Below, in pieces: positions 45,272 through 54,217 of a stretch of 64,000 bases of DNA. Made by a program: the position numbers and the translations under genes. The DNA lies in NCBI RefSeq assembly GCF_014645835.1, contig NZ_BMMM01000006.1, positions 180,960-244,959 on the forward strand, given 5' to 3'. The notes under the pieces are model-generated. The model searched no databases. It worked only from the letters and a program-made list of their open reading frames with translations, and was not told where the DNA came from. Position 1 is the first letter of the stretch, and the number at the start of each line of letters is the position of its first letter. The DNA comes from Streptomyces albiflavescens. Lineage in GTDB: Bacteria > Actinomycetota > Actinomycetes > Streptomycetales > Streptomycetaceae.

Positions 45272-45314
45272 TCCGGTTGCTCCCTGTGTGTATCGGTGAA
45301 ACCCCGAATGGGCC

Positions 45315-45998
45315 TCACGTGGCGGTGTCGTCGGACGGATCCGGCCGGGTGCTGTCCCGGTGCCGGGGCAGGCCGCCCGTCTCTCCAGATGTGTTGTTCT
45401 GTTGAGCGGAGCCTTCGGAGGCGGAACTCTTGATGTCCCGTCCCGCCCGCTCGCTCTCGATGAGCTCGTTCAGCCAGCGCACTTCGCGCTCCACGGACTC
45501 CATTCCGTGGCGCTGGAGCTCAAGCGTGTAGTCGTCGAGGCGCTCCCGGGTGCGCGCCAGCGAGGCGCGCATCTTTTCGAGGCGCTCCTCCAGACGGCTG
45601 CGGCGACCCTCCAGTACGCGCATGCGTACATCGCGTGACGTCTGACCGAAGAAGGCGAAGCGAGCGGCGAAGTGCTCGTCCTCGTACGCGTCGGGACCCG
45701 TCTGCGCGAGAAGTTCCTCGAAGTGGTCCTTACCTTCCGCCGTCAATCGATAGACGATCTTGGCGCGACGCCCCGCGAGTGTTGCCGTGAGGGCGTCTTC
45801 AGGTGTGGATCCCGATTCCTCGATCAACCAGCCGTTGGCGACCAGCGTCTTGAGGCAGGGGTAGAGCGTCCCGTAGCTGAACGCACGGAACACACCCAGT
45901 GACGTATTGAGTCTTTTGCGCAGCTCATAGCCGTGCATCGGGGACTCGCGGAGCAGGCCGAGTACGGCGAACTCAAGGATCCCGGAACGCCGGCTCAT
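45315..45998 (-). CDS. PadR-family transcriptional regulator
   Basis: 227 residues from ATG 45998 with GGAGG upstream. N-terminal winged helix-turn-helix typical of PadR: LEFAVLGLLRESPMHGYELR, then FRAFSYGTLYPCLKTLVANG and AKIVYRLTAEGKDHFEELL. The C-terminal half is a long helical dimerisation region (RLEERLEKMRASLARTRERL) and a disordered tail. A perfect palindrome 50 bp upstream is a likely autoregulatory operator. It precedes ino1 in the same direction and may regulate it. Confidence 0.9.
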   Translation of the reverse strand: MSRRSGILEFAVLGLLRESPMHGYELRKRLNTSLGVFRAFSYGTLYPCLKTLVANGWLIEESGSTPEDALTATLAGRRAKIVYRLTAEGKDHFEELLAQTGPDAYEDEHFAARFAFFGQTSRDVRMRVLEGRRSRLEERLEKMRASLARTRERLDDYTLELQRHGMESVEREVRWLNELIESERAGRDIKSSASEGSAQQNNTSGETGGLPRHRDSTRPDPSDDTAT

Positions 45999-46372
45999 CG
46001 TCGCCTCCTCCCTGTCGCTGCCTCGTCGGCACAGTCTTTATGCCGCACTGATGTATCGACTCGATACATCAGCACGATAGAACGGCCATCCGGATGCGAC
46101 AAGAGGGGTCACGGTGAACGGCGTCACATCACCGATTCATACGAAGCGAGTTGCCTGATTTGGGGTGAACTTCGGCCCTAGGTGGGTTTTGACGGTGCGT
46201 AGTCTGTGCGGCATGCACACCACCGGGAACCGAGTGACGCCTGAGGGCGTCAACGTCTTTGGTGCAGTACGGGTGAATGCGCAAACGACCGCATCCGTAC
46301 TTCGGGGGGACCGGAAACCAGCCGCCGTTTCCAGGCGCGCATGGGTGCGCCTGCCCGAGGAGTAATCGTTCG
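45999..46372. other. Divergent intergenic region (PadR gene / penicillin-binding protein)
   Basis: 374 bp holding the PadR operator at 46048-46072 near its left end. The rest should contain the promoter of the penicillin-binding protein gene, but I could not fix a -35/-10 pair. A small frame at 46165-46365 has no coding bias. Confidence 0.4.
46048..46072. promoter_or_regulatory. Probable PadR operator
   Basis: CTGATGTATCGA-C-TCGATACATCAG is a perfect 12+12 palindrome containing the ATGT...ACAT elements of PadR operators, 50 bp before the padR start. Confidence 0.75.
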
Positions 46373-49090
46373 ATGAGCGAGCACCGTCGCAAACTGCCGC
46401 AACCGCAGGAAGGCGGACGTGCCGCGGCCCGACGCGGCCAGTCCGGCACGCCCTCCGGTCGCCGTGCGGCACCGCGAGGCGCCACCGGGTCTCCTTCCGA
46501 CTCCTATGGGTCGGGAGGTGAAGAGGAGCGCCCGTACGGTGGCCGTGCCGAGGCCCGACGGGCGGCACAGAGAAGTGCCGGTGGCGGAGGCCGACGCAGA
46601 TCGGCCGACGGCGCGGGACGTGGCGGCCCCGGAGGCGGTGGCGGCCGACGTGGTGGCCCCCCGGGCCCCAACGGTCCGGGACGTGGCCGCGGCCGTCCTT
46701 CCGGGCCCGTCAAGAAGCGCTTCATCGACTACCCGCGCGCGGGTAGGTACGGCGCGGCGCGCTGGGTCCCGTCCTGGAAGCTCGTGTCGGGACTGTGTAT
46801 CGGCTTCTTCGGCAGCCTGGTCGCTGTGGCCGGTATCGCGTACGCGATGGTCTCGGTCCCGAAGGTCGCCGACACCGCCAGGGCACAGAACAACGTGTAC
46901 TACTGGGCTGACGGCAGCGAGATGGTCGCCACCGGTGGTGAGACCAACCGCCAGATCATCAACTACGACCAGATCCCCGAAGCGATGCGGTACGCCGTCA
47001 TCTCGCAGGAGAACAAGACCTTCGAGACCGACAGCGGCATCGACCCGAAGGGCATCGCCCGAGCCCTCCTCAACATGGCCAAGGGCGGTCAGACGCAGGG
47101 CGGCTCGACCATCACCCAGCAGTACGTGAAGAACGCGATGCTGGACGACCAGTCGCAGACGGTCTCGCGGAAGTTCAAGGAGCTCTTCGTAGCGATAAAG
47201 GTCGGCGCCACGGTCAAGAAGGAAGACATCATGGCCGGCTACCTGAACTCCGCGTACTACGGTCGCGGGGCCTACGGTATCCAGGCGGCCGCGCGCGCGT
47301 ACTTCAACGAGGACGCCGTCAAGCTGGACCCCAGCGAGTGCGCCTTCCTCGCGGCGATGCTCAAGGGCGCCACGTACTACGACCCGGCGGGTGCGACGGA
47401 GTTCGACCCGGCTGCCGACCCCAAGTCCAACACGAAGCGGGCCACGGCCCAGTGGAGAGACACCCTGGACAAGGAGGTCGAGTACGGCCACTTGAGCGCC
47501 TCGGTGCGGGCCAAGTACAAGGAACTCCCCAAGTGGCAGAACCCGCGCTCGAACACCCGGCTCAGCGGCCAGATCGGCTATCTCGTCGACCTCGCCAAGG
47601 GCTACATCATCAACAACACCAACATCACCGCCAACCAGCTCCAGCAGGGCGGCTACTCGATCCACACCACCTTCGACAAGAAGAAGGTCGAAGCGCTCCA
47701 GGCCGCCGTGAAGAAGGTCCAGAAGGCCAACATCAAGCCCAAGCTGCGTCCGAAGACGGACAAGTACGTCCAGTTCGGTGGGGCTTCCGTCGACCCGAAG
47801 ACCGGCGCGATCAAGGCAATCTACGGCGGTGAGGACGCGACCAAGCACTTCACCAACAACGCCGACCAGACCGGTGCCCAGGTGGGTTCGACGTTCAAGC
47901 CCTTCGTACTGGCGGCCGCCATGTCGTGGGGGGTCAAGGATCCCGACGGCGACCCGGACCAGGCACAGGATGAGCGGACCATCGTCTCTCCGAAGAGCCT
48001 GTACAGCGGTAAGAACAAGCTCAAGATCCAGGATTACGACCACACTCCCTGGCAGGATGACAAGGGCAAGGAGTGGCTGCAGAAGAACGACGGTGAGCGG
48101 TCCTACAACCCGCCCAGCTACAAGATCGACCTACGTGAGGCGATGCGCGAGTCCGTCAACTCCGCCTATGTCCAGCTGGGCATGGACGTCGGTCTGGACA
48201 AGGTGAAGGAAGCCGTCGTGGACGCGGGCATCAAGGAGTCGAGTCTCGCCAGCTCAAGGTTTCCCTCCTTCTCGCTCGGTACCTCCTCCCCGAGCGCGAT
48301 CCGTATGGCCGGTGCGTACGCGACCTTCGCGGCCAGCGGCAAGCAAAACGACCCGTACTCGGTCGACAAGGTCACCGACAAGGACGGCACGGTCTTCCGG
48401 CACGCCGACGTCGAGAAGACCAAGACGGCCTTCACCGCGCGGGTGGCCGACAACGTCACCGACGTCCTGAAGACCGTGGTCGAGAAGGGAACCGGTACCA
48501 ACGCCCAGCTGACCGGTCGTGAAGTGGCCGGTAAGACCGGTACTACCGACGGCAACAAGTCCGCCTGGTTCGTCGGGTACACGCCGCAGTTGTCGACCTC
48601 GATCGGCATGTATCGCATGGACGACAACGAGACCAACAAGAACCGCGAGTTCCTGCAGATGTACGGCACGGGTGGCGAGAAGACGATCCACGGCGCCTCG
48701 TTCCCGTCCCAGATCTGGCGCGACTACATGGAACAGGCGCTCAAGGGGCAACCTGTCGAGAACTTCCCGACCCCCGAGCCAATCGGCACGGTCCTCAATG
48801 ACACCCCGAGCCCGAGCGCGACCCCCTCGGCCACCGAGAGCGCCACGGAGAGTGCGACGCCGACTCCGACCCCCAGCGAGAGTCTGAACTCTCCCTCACC
48901 CTCGGTGAGCGAGACCTGTAAAAAGTGGGACTTGAACTGCGGCAGTACCGGCGGGACGGACACGGGTGGCACGGATACCGGTGGAACGGACGGAGGGGTA
49001 ACCGCCACACCGACGGAGACCACCAGCACCGGATCCACCAGAGGTAATGGCAACGGCAACGGAGGGATCTTCGGAGGGCCGACCGGATAG
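46373..49090 (+). CDS. Class A penicillin-binding protein (GT51 transglycosylase and transpeptidase)
   Basis: 905 residues from ATG 46373 with GAGGAG upstream. A basic Gly/Arg-rich cytoplasmic N-terminus of about 130 residues, then one membrane anchor (VSGLCIGFFGSLVAVAGIAY). The GT51 glycosyltransferase has catalytic Glu213 in ISQENKTFETD and GGSTITQQYVKNAML. The transpeptidase has S506 in GSTFKPF (SxxK), SVNSAY (SxN) and K721 in GKTGTT. The C-terminus is a Ser/Pro/Thr/Gly-rich tail with two Cys (ETCKKWDLNCG). Builds and crosslinks peptidoglycan. SCO3901-like position. Confidence 0.95.
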   Translation: MSEHRRKLPQPQEGGRAAARRGQSGTPSGRRAAPRGATGSPSDSYGSGGEEERPYGGRAEARRAAQRSAGGGGRRRSADGAGRGGPGGGGGRRGGPPGPNGPGRGRGRPSGPVKKRFIDYPRAGRYGAARWVPSWKLVSGLCIGFFGSLVAVAGIAYAMVSVPKVADTARAQNNVYYWADGSEMVATGGETNRQIINYDQIPEAMRYAVISQENKTFETDSGIDPKGIARALLNMAKGGQTQGGSTITQQYVKNAMLDDQSQTVSRKFKELFVAIKVGATVKKEDIMAGYLNSAYYGRGAYGIQAAARAYFNEDAVKLDPSECAFLAAMLKGATYYDPAGATEFDPAADPKSNTKRATAQWRDTLDKEVEYGHLSASVRAKYKELPKWQNPRSNTRLSGQIGYLVDLAKGYIINNTNITANQLQQGGYSIHTTFDKKKVEALQAAVKKVQKANIKPKLRPKTDKYVQFGGASVDPKTGAIKAIYGGEDATKHFTNNADQTGAQVGSTFKPFVLAAAMSWGVKDPDGDPDQAQDERTIVSPKSLYSGKNKLKIQDYDHTPWQDDKGKEWLQKNDGERSYNPPSYKIDLREAMRESVNSAYVQLGMDVGLDKVKEAVVDAGIKESSLASSRFPSFSLGTSSPSAIRMAGAYATFAASGKQNDPYSVDKVTDKDGTVFRHADVEKTKTAFTARVADNVTDVLKTVVEKGTGTNAQLTGREVAGKTGTTDGNKSAWFVGYTPQLSTSIGMYRMDDNETNKNREFLQMYGTGGEKTIHGASFPSQIWRDYMEQALKGQPVENFPTPEPIGTVLNDTPSPSATPSATESATESATPTPTPSESLNSPSPSVSETCKKWDLNCGSTGGTDTGGTDTGGTDGGVTATPTETTSTGSTRGNGNGNGGIFGGPTG

Positions 49091-49104
49091 CCGCCTCCGT
49101 CTGT

Positions 49105-49118
49105 GTTTCACGTGAAAC
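49105..49118. other. parS site (perfect, first of pair)
   Basis: GTTTCACGTGAAAC; centre-to-centre distance to the next site is 19 bp. Confidence 0.92.
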
Positions 49119-49123
49119 ACACC

Positions 49124-49137
49124 GTTTCACGTGAAAC
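49124..49137. other. parS site (perfect, second of pair)
   Basis: GTTTCACGTGAAAC; its last base is the first base of the terminator stem at 49137-49173. Confidence 0.92.
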
Positions 49138-49173
49138 GAGGGCCGCTGCACCGACCAGGTGCGGCGGCCCTCG
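49137..49173 (+). terminator. Terminator after the penicillin-binding protein gene
   Basis: CGAGGGCCGC / GCGGCCCTCG outer stem and GCACC / GGTGC inner stem, abutting the parS pair. Confidence 0.75.
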
Positions 49174-49208
49174 GCGTATTCCTAGCTGCGTACGGCAGGA
49201 TGTGCGGC

Positions 49209-50714
49209 ATGCCCAGTGCAGAGACGACGCGAGCGAGCGTGCACGAGCCGGAGCTGGTACGGCCGACCAAGGAGGACGAGGTCGCCGCGAGCGGCAGTGA
49301 GCTGATCGGCGGACCCATCGGCCGACGAGCCCTGCCCGGGACGTCCTGGTGGACGCCCGTGCGGATCGTCGCGCTCATCGCGATCGGCATGTTCGCCCTC
49401 GGCATGGTGCAGAAGCTGCCGTGCTACGACGGTGGCTGGTTCTTCGGCGCCAGCTCGCAGTACACCCACGCGTGCTACTCCGACATCCCGCACCTCTACC
49501 AGGGACGCGGCTTCGCCGACGGTCTTGTGCCGTACTTCGACAAGATCCCCGGCGATATGGACTACCTCGAGTACCCGGTGCTGACCGGTGTGTTCATGGA
49601 GGTTGCGGCCTGGCTCACCCCGGGCAGCGGGAGCATCCAGGACCAGGAGCAGATCTACTGGATGGTCAACGCCGGGATGCTGATGGTGTGCGCGGCGGTC
49701 ATCGCCGTGTGCACTGCGCGCACCCACCGTCGGCGGCCCTGGGACGGCCTCCTGGTCGCCCTAGCGCCCGCTTTCGCGCTTACGGCCACCATCAACTGGG
49801 ATCTCCTCGCGGTGGCCCTGCTGGCGGCCGCCATGCTGATGTGGTCGCGGGGCCGGGTTCTGGCGTTCGGCGTGCTGATCGGGCTTGCCACGGCCGCCAA
49901 GTTCTACCCGTTCCTGGTGCTCGGACCGCTCTTCCTGCTGTGCTGGCGGGCCGGCAAGTGGCGCGAGTTCGGAACCGCGCTGCTCGGCGCCGTCGGCGCC
50001 TGGCTCGCCGTGAACCTTCCGGTGATGTACTTCGCGCCGGAAGGCTGGGCGAAGTTCTACAGCTTCAGCCACGACCGCGGCGTCGACTTCGGGTCGGTGT
50101 TCCTGTTCATCTCACAGTGGCTGAAGATCACGATCACCTTCCAGGCGGCGAACAACTGGGCGCTGATCATGATGCTGCTCATCTGCGTGGGCCTGACCGC
50201 GCTCACGCTCACCGCCCCGCGCCGCCCTCGCTTCGCCCAGCTCGCCTTCCTGATCGTCGCGGCCTTCATCCTCACCAACAAGGTCTACTCGCCCCAGTAC
50301 GTGCTGTGGCTGGTCCCCCTCGCCGCGCTGGCCCGGCCGCGCTGGCGGGACTTCCTGATCTGGCAGGCGTGCGAGGTCGCGTACTTCCTGGGCATCTGGA
50401 TGTACCTCGCGTATACGACCAGCGGGGACGCCCACAAGGGCCTGCCGACCGACGGGTACCAAGTCGCCATCGCCGTCCACCTGCTGGGGACGCTGTACCT
50501 GTGCGCTGTGGTCGTACGCGACATCTTCATGCCGGACCGCGACATGGTGCGCCGAGCCGGTGACGACGATCCATCGGGCGGTGTCCTGGACGGTGCGGAG
50601 GACGTCTTCGTACTCGGGGCCGCGGCCCATCCGCCGCGGCACGCGGCGCACTTCGACGGGCCGCAGGTCGAATGGGGCAGCCAGAGCGCGGCGGCCGGGG
50701 ACAGTTCGCCCTGA
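49209..50714 (+). CDS. GT87-like integral membrane glycosyltransferase
   Basis: 501 residues from ATG 49209 with AGGA eight bases upstream. About ten membrane segments; first loop has KLPCYDGGWFFGASSQYTHA followed by CYSDIPHLYQGRGFADGLVP and DYLEYPVLTGVFME, the acidic loop pattern of GT-C enzymes that use polyprenyl-phosphate sugars. Similar to the GT87 (PimE-type) mannosyltransferase group of actinobacteria; the acceptor is unknown. The C-terminal 60 residues are hydrophilic. It follows the penicillin-binding protein gene and converges with the PLP protein gene. Confidence 0.85.
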   Translation: MPSAETTRASVHEPELVRPTKEDEVAASGSELIGGPIGRRALPGTSWWTPVRIVALIAIGMFALGMVQKLPCYDGGWFFGASSQYTHACYSDIPHLYQGRGFADGLVPYFDKIPGDMDYLEYPVLTGVFMEVAAWLTPGSGSIQDQEQIYWMVNAGMLMVCAAVIAVCTARTHRRRPWDGLLVALAPAFALTATINWDLLAVALLAAAMLMWSRGRVLAFGVLIGLATAAKFYPFLVLGPLFLLCWRAGKWREFGTALLGAVGAWLAVNLPVMYFAPEGWAKFYSFSHDRGVDFGSVFLFISQWLKITITFQAANNWALIMMLLICVGLTALTLTAPRRPRFAQLAFLIVAAFILTNKVYSPQYVLWLVPLAALARPRWRDFLIWQACEVAYFLGIWMYLAYTTSGDAHKGLPTDGYQVAIAVHLLGTLYLCAVVVRDIFMPDRDMVRRAGDDDPSGGVLDGAEDVFVLGAAAHPPRHAAHFDGPQVEWGSQSAAAGDSSP

Positions 50715-50743
50715 GCGAACAGGGCGTAGGGAAGCCACGCAAA

Positions 50744-50772
50744 AGGCCGTACACGGTGTTCGTGTACGGCCT
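50744..50772. terminator. Bidirectional terminator between GT87-like and PLP genes
   Basis: A perfect 11-base stem AGGCCGTACAC / GTGTACGGCCT with a 7-base loop. On the minus strand it continues as TTTTGCG; on the plus strand as CTCTCTG. Confidence 0.8.
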
Positions 50773-50805
50773 CTCTGCTGTTTCCGAGCGGGTCGGACCC
50801 TGGGG

Positions 50806-51837
50806 TCAGCGTTCGACGATGCGGTCGAACTGCGTGGTGGTGTGCCGCAGATGGGCCACCAACTCGTCGCCGACCTTCGGTTCCGTGGCGTCCGCGGGCA
50901 CGAAGAGGATCGAGACCTGCATGTGCGGGGGCTCCGCGAACCAACGCTGCTTGCCCGCCCAGACGAACGGCGAAAGGTTCCGGTTGACCGTCGCGAGGCC
51001 GGCGCGGGCGACACCCTTGGCGCGGGGCATGACGCCGTGCAGCGCCTTGGGGGCCTCCAGGCCCACTCCGTGCGACGTACCGCCCGCCACGACGACCAGC
51101 CAGCCGTCGGAGGCCGCCTTCTGCTGCCGGTAGCCGAAGCGGTCGCCCTTCGAGACGCGTGTGACGTCCAGGACGGCCCCGCGGTACTCGGTCGCCTCGT
51201 GGTCCCCCAGCCACAGCCTCGTGCCGATGCGGGCGCGGAAGCGGGTCTGCGGGAACTGCTGCTGGAGACGGGCGAGTTCCTCGGCCTTGAGGTGGCTGAC
51301 AAACATCGTGTGCAGCGGCAGGCGGGCGGCGCGCAGACGGTCCATCCAGCCGATGACCTCCTCGACGGCATCCGAGCCGTCGGTGCGGTCCAGCGGCAGA
51401 TGGATGGCGAAGCCCTCCAGCCGGACGTTCTCTATGGCGGAGTGCAGGTGGGGCAGATCCTGCTCGCTCACGCCGTGCCGCTTCATCGAGGACATCACCT
51501 CAATGACGACACGGGCGCCCACGAGGCCGTACACGCCGTCGATGGACGACACGGAGCGGATGACGCGGTCGGGCAGTGGCACGGGCTCCTCGCCCCGCCT
51601 GAACGGTGTCAGGACCAGCAGGTCGCCGCCGAACCAGTCCTTGATCCGGGCGGCTTCGTACGTGGTGCCGACGGCGAGGATGTCCGAGCCCAGGCGGGTG
51701 GCCTCGTCCGCGAGCCGCTCGTGGCCGAAGCCATAGCCGTTGCCCTTGCAGACGGGGACCAGCCCCGGAAACTGCTCGGACACCTGCTTGTGGTGTGCCC
51801 GCCAGCGCGCGGTGTCGACGTAGAGCGTGAGCGCCAT
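50806..51837 (-). CDS. Alanine-racemase-like PLP protein
   Basis: 343 residues from ATG 51837 with AAAGG upstream. The N-terminal barrel of fold-type III PLP enzymes is seen with the cofactor lysine K31 in VCKGNGYGFG, followed by HTMFVSHLKAEELARLQQQF and the C-terminal beta domain motif VSKGDRFGYRQQ, GGTSHGVGLEAP. It is shorter than housekeeping alanine racemase (about 370-390), and the K-A-N-A-Y-G-H-G motif is changed to KGNGYGFG, so the substrate may differ. It lies beside femX in the same direction, 128 bp after it, suggesting a wall amino acid role. Confidence 0.85.
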   Translation of the reverse strand: MALTLYVDTARWRAHHKQVSEQFPGLVPVCKGNGYGFGHERLADEATRLGSDILAVGTTYEAARIKDWFGGDLLVLTPFRRGEEPVPLPDRVIRSVSSIDGVYGLVGARVVIEVMSSMKRHGVSEQDLPHLHSAIENVRLEGFAIHLPLDRTDGSDAVEEVIGWMDRLRAARLPLHTMFVSHLKAEELARLQQQFPQTRFRARIGTRLWLGDHEATEYRGAVLDVTRVSKGDRFGYRQQKAASDGWLVVVAGGTSHGVGLEAPKALHGVMPRAKGVARAGLATVNRNLSPFVWAGKQRWFAEPPHMQVSILFVPADATEPKVGDELVAHLRHTTTQFDRIVER

Positions 51838-51965
51838 GGCCGGTCCCGGAACCTTTCTCGTGGCTGCGGTGTATCAGAGGTATGAAAGGAAATTGTGGCG
51901 GATTCGCCGGACCGACGGGGCGACGCCGGGCCGGATCAGCGGCTCGGCATGCGATTCGGGCTGGC

Positions 51966-53087
51966 TCAGCGGCGCGACATGTAGATGTCGAGCGCCTTGT
52001 GGAGCAGCTTGTTCAGCGGGAAGTCCCACTCGCCGAGGTACTCGGCGGCCTGCCCGCCCGTGCCCACCTTGAACTGGATCAGGCCGAAGAGGTGATCCGT
52101 CTCGTCCAGCGAGTCGGAGATACCGCGCAGGTCGTAGACGGTCGCTCCCAGGGCGTATGCGTCGCGCAGCATCCGCCACTGCATCGCGTTCGAGGGCCGG
52201 ACCTCGCGGCCGATGTTGTCCGAGGCGCCGTAGGAGTACCAGACGTGCCCGCCGACGACCAGCATCGTCGCGGCCGACAGGTTCACCCCGTTGTGGCGCG
52301 CGAAGTACAGCCGCATGCGATTGGGGTCCTCGGTGTTGAGGGCCGTCCACATGCGCTGGAAGTACGACAGCGGCCGGGGCCGGAAGTGGTCGCGGACGGC
52401 TGTGATCTCGTACAGCCGCTGCCACTCCTCCAGGTCGTGGTAGCCGCCCTGGACGACCTCGACGCCCGCCTTCTCGGCCTTCTTGATGTTGCGGCGCCAC
52501 AGCTGGTTGAAGTTCCTGTGGACCTCTTCCAGGGAGCGGTTGGCCAGCGGCACCTGGAAGACATAGCGGGGTTGGACGTCGCCGAAGCCGGCGCCGCCGT
52601 CCTCGCCCTGCTGCCAGCCCATGCGGCGCAGCTTGTCGGCGACCTCGAAGGCGCGCGGCTCGATGAAGTCCGCCTCGATGTCGCGCAGGCGCTTCACGTC
52701 CGGGTTCTGGATGCCGCCCTTGATCGAAGCGGCCTCCCAGCGGCGGATGATCACCGGCGGGCCCATCTTCACGGAGAAGGCGCCCTGCTGCTTGAGGTGC
52801 GCGAGCATCGGCTGCAGCCAGTCGTCGAGGTTCGGCGCGAACCAGTTGATGACCGGACCCTCGGGCAGATACGCGAGATAGCGCTTGATCTTGGGCAGCT
52901 GGCGGTACAGCACCATGCCCGCGCCGACCATCTCGCCGGTCCTGTCGTCGAACCAGCCGAGGTTCTCGGAGCGCCACTCCGCCTTCACATCTGCCCAGGC
53001 CGGGACCTGCATGTGGCTCGCCGCGGGCAGGCTCTGGATGTACGCCAGATGCTGCTCTCGACTGATGGTCCTCAGGGTCAGACTCAT
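51966..53087 (-). CDS. FemX-like lipid II glycyl/aminoacyl-transferase
   Basis: 373 residues from ATG 53087 with GGAG upstream. FemABX/GNAT-like fold: WADVKAEWRSENLGWFDD, INWFAPNLDDWLQPMLAHLK, LWRRNIKKAEKAGVEVVQGG and HVWYSYGASDNIGREVRPSN, then VYDLRGISDSLDETDHLFGL, ending in the conserved GEWDFPLNKLLHKALDIYM. Uses aminoacyl-tRNA to add an amino acid to the lipid II stem lysine/diaminopimelate; in Streptomyces a Gly bridge to LL-diaminopimelate is expected. The neighbours (PBP, GT87, PLP protein) fit an envelope role. Confidence 0.9.
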   Translation of the reverse strand: MSLTLRTISREQHLAYIQSLPAASHMQVPAWADVKAEWRSENLGWFDDRTGEMVGAGMVLYRQLPKIKRYLAYLPEGPVINWFAPNLDDWLQPMLAHLKQQGAFSVKMGPPVIIRRWEAASIKGGIQNPDVKRLRDIEADFIEPRAFEVADKLRRMGWQQGEDGGAGFGDVQPRYVFQVPLANRSLEEVHRNFNQLWRRNIKKAEKAGVEVVQGGYHDLEEWQRLYEITAVRDHFRPRPLSYFQRMWTALNTEDPNRMRLYFARHNGVNLSAATMLVVGGHVWYSYGASDNIGREVRPSNAMQWRMLRDAYALGATVYDLRGISDSLDETDHLFGLIQFKVGTGGQAAEYLGEWDFPLNKLLHKALDIYMSRR

Positions 53088-53250
53088 TCGGGGCGCTCCT
53101 CGGGCTGGTGTGTCCCCATGGGTACAGGGGCTCCGGCTCTCGCGCCGAAGCCTACTGCGCCCTGGGAGCGCCTCGAATGGCCGTATGGAACCTGCGCCCT
53201 GGGGACAGATGTCGAAGAGTCCCGGGGTCAGAGGAAAACGGGCGTTCGGG

Positions 53251-53565
53251 TCAGAAGAGGCCGCCGAAGAGACCCCCGTGGGCCATGCCGAGGAAGAAGC
53301 CGATCGCCGAGGCACCGAGCCCCAGGATCAGCCCGAAGCGCTCGCGGGTCGTCACGGAGATGAACTGCCCGTACGCACCGGTGAGGATTCCCACCAGGCC
53401 GGCCCAGGAGCTGATCAGATGCAAGCTGTGGAACATCGCCGTGACGAAGGCCGTGATCCCCAGCACCAGGGTCACCGCGAGCAAGGTGTCCTGGAGCGGA
53501 TGGGGCTTGCCATCCGTGGCGAAGAGAGAGCCGGTCGTGGTGTTGGGTCGCAATACCTGTGCCAT
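53251..53565 (-). CDS. Small membrane protein of unknown function
   Basis: 104 residues from ATG 53565 with GGAGGTGCC upstream. Three hydrophobic segments (LLAVTLVLGITAFVTAMFHS, LISSWAGLVGILTGAYGQFI, FGLILGLGASAIGFFLGMAH) and the ending GGLFGGLF. No known domain. It is conserved beside the rpsF operon in Streptomyces as far as I recall, and transcribed divergently from it. Confidence 0.75.
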   Translation of the reverse strand: MAQVLRPNTTTGSLFATDGKPHPLQDTLLAVTLVLGITAFVTAMFHSLHLISSWAGLVGILTGAYGQFISVTTRERFGLILGLGASAIGFFLGMAHGGLFGGLF

Positions 53566-53851
53566 GGGGCACCTCCTGCGGAAGGCGGCGCATCGTAGCG
53601 CCATACACACCCGATGTGTACAGATTGACGGTCAACACGGTCGGATTTCAACCGGAAGCCGGTGTGCAGGTAGTCTGTACCCTCTGCACCGGTGTCTGCC
53701 CAGGGCATGGCCAGGTCACGACAGGGAATCCCGCTCGGTCCGCCGACGGGGAACCCGATTGTCAGTGGCGGCCGATACCGTTGCGTACGCATCACAACCC
53801 TCCTGCCACGGAACGACCGTGGCCGCTGAGTCCAAAGGAGGTGGGTTCCAC

Positions 53852-54142
53852 ATGCGTCACTACGAGGTGATGGTCATCCTCGACCCCGATCTGGAGGAGC
53901 GCGCTGTCGCCCCCCTGATCGAGAACTTCCTCTCCGTCGTCCGTGAGGGCAACGGAAAGGTCGAGAAGGTCGACACCTGGGGCCGTCGTCGTCTCTCGTA
54001 CGAGATCAAGAAGAAGCCTGAGGGCATCTACTCGGTCATCGACCTGCAGGCCGAGCCTGCGGTCGTCAAGGAGCTCGACCGCCAGATGAACCTGAACGAG
54101 TCGGTCCTCCGGACCAAGGTCCTCCGTCCCGAGACCCACTGA
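53852..54142 (+). CDS. rpsF: 30S ribosomal protein S6
   Basis: 96 residues from ATG 53852 behind AAAGGAGGTG. S6 signature MRHYEVMVILDPDLEERAVA, the central TWGRRRLSYEIKKKPEGIYS and the ending ESVLRTKVLRPETH. First gene of the rpsF-ssb-rpsR-rplI operon; the longer upstream frame has no homology. Confidence 0.98.
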   Translation: MRHYEVMVILDPDLEERAVAPLIENFLSVVREGNGKVEKVDTWGRRRLSYEIKKKPEGIYSVIDLQAEPAVVKELDRQMNLNESVLRTKVLRPETH

Positions 54143-54217
54143 GCTTCCTAGCTCAGCGGTACTCGGGATTCGAGTAGCAGCAAGCAGCCAGCAGCAAACC
54201 CGCCGAGAGGTACCCCC

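Noticed and set aside
46165..46365. 66-codon frame upstream of the penicillin-binding protein as a leader peptide
   Set aside because: No ribosome site, no coding bias and overlap with the PBP ribosome-binding region.
49103..49300. Open frames beginning MFHVK at parS sites (also at 32760, 55682)
   Set aside because: GTGTTTCACGTGAAAC gives a start codon and the peptide FHVK by chance, so parS sites create false gene starts; no ribosome sites or codon bias follow.
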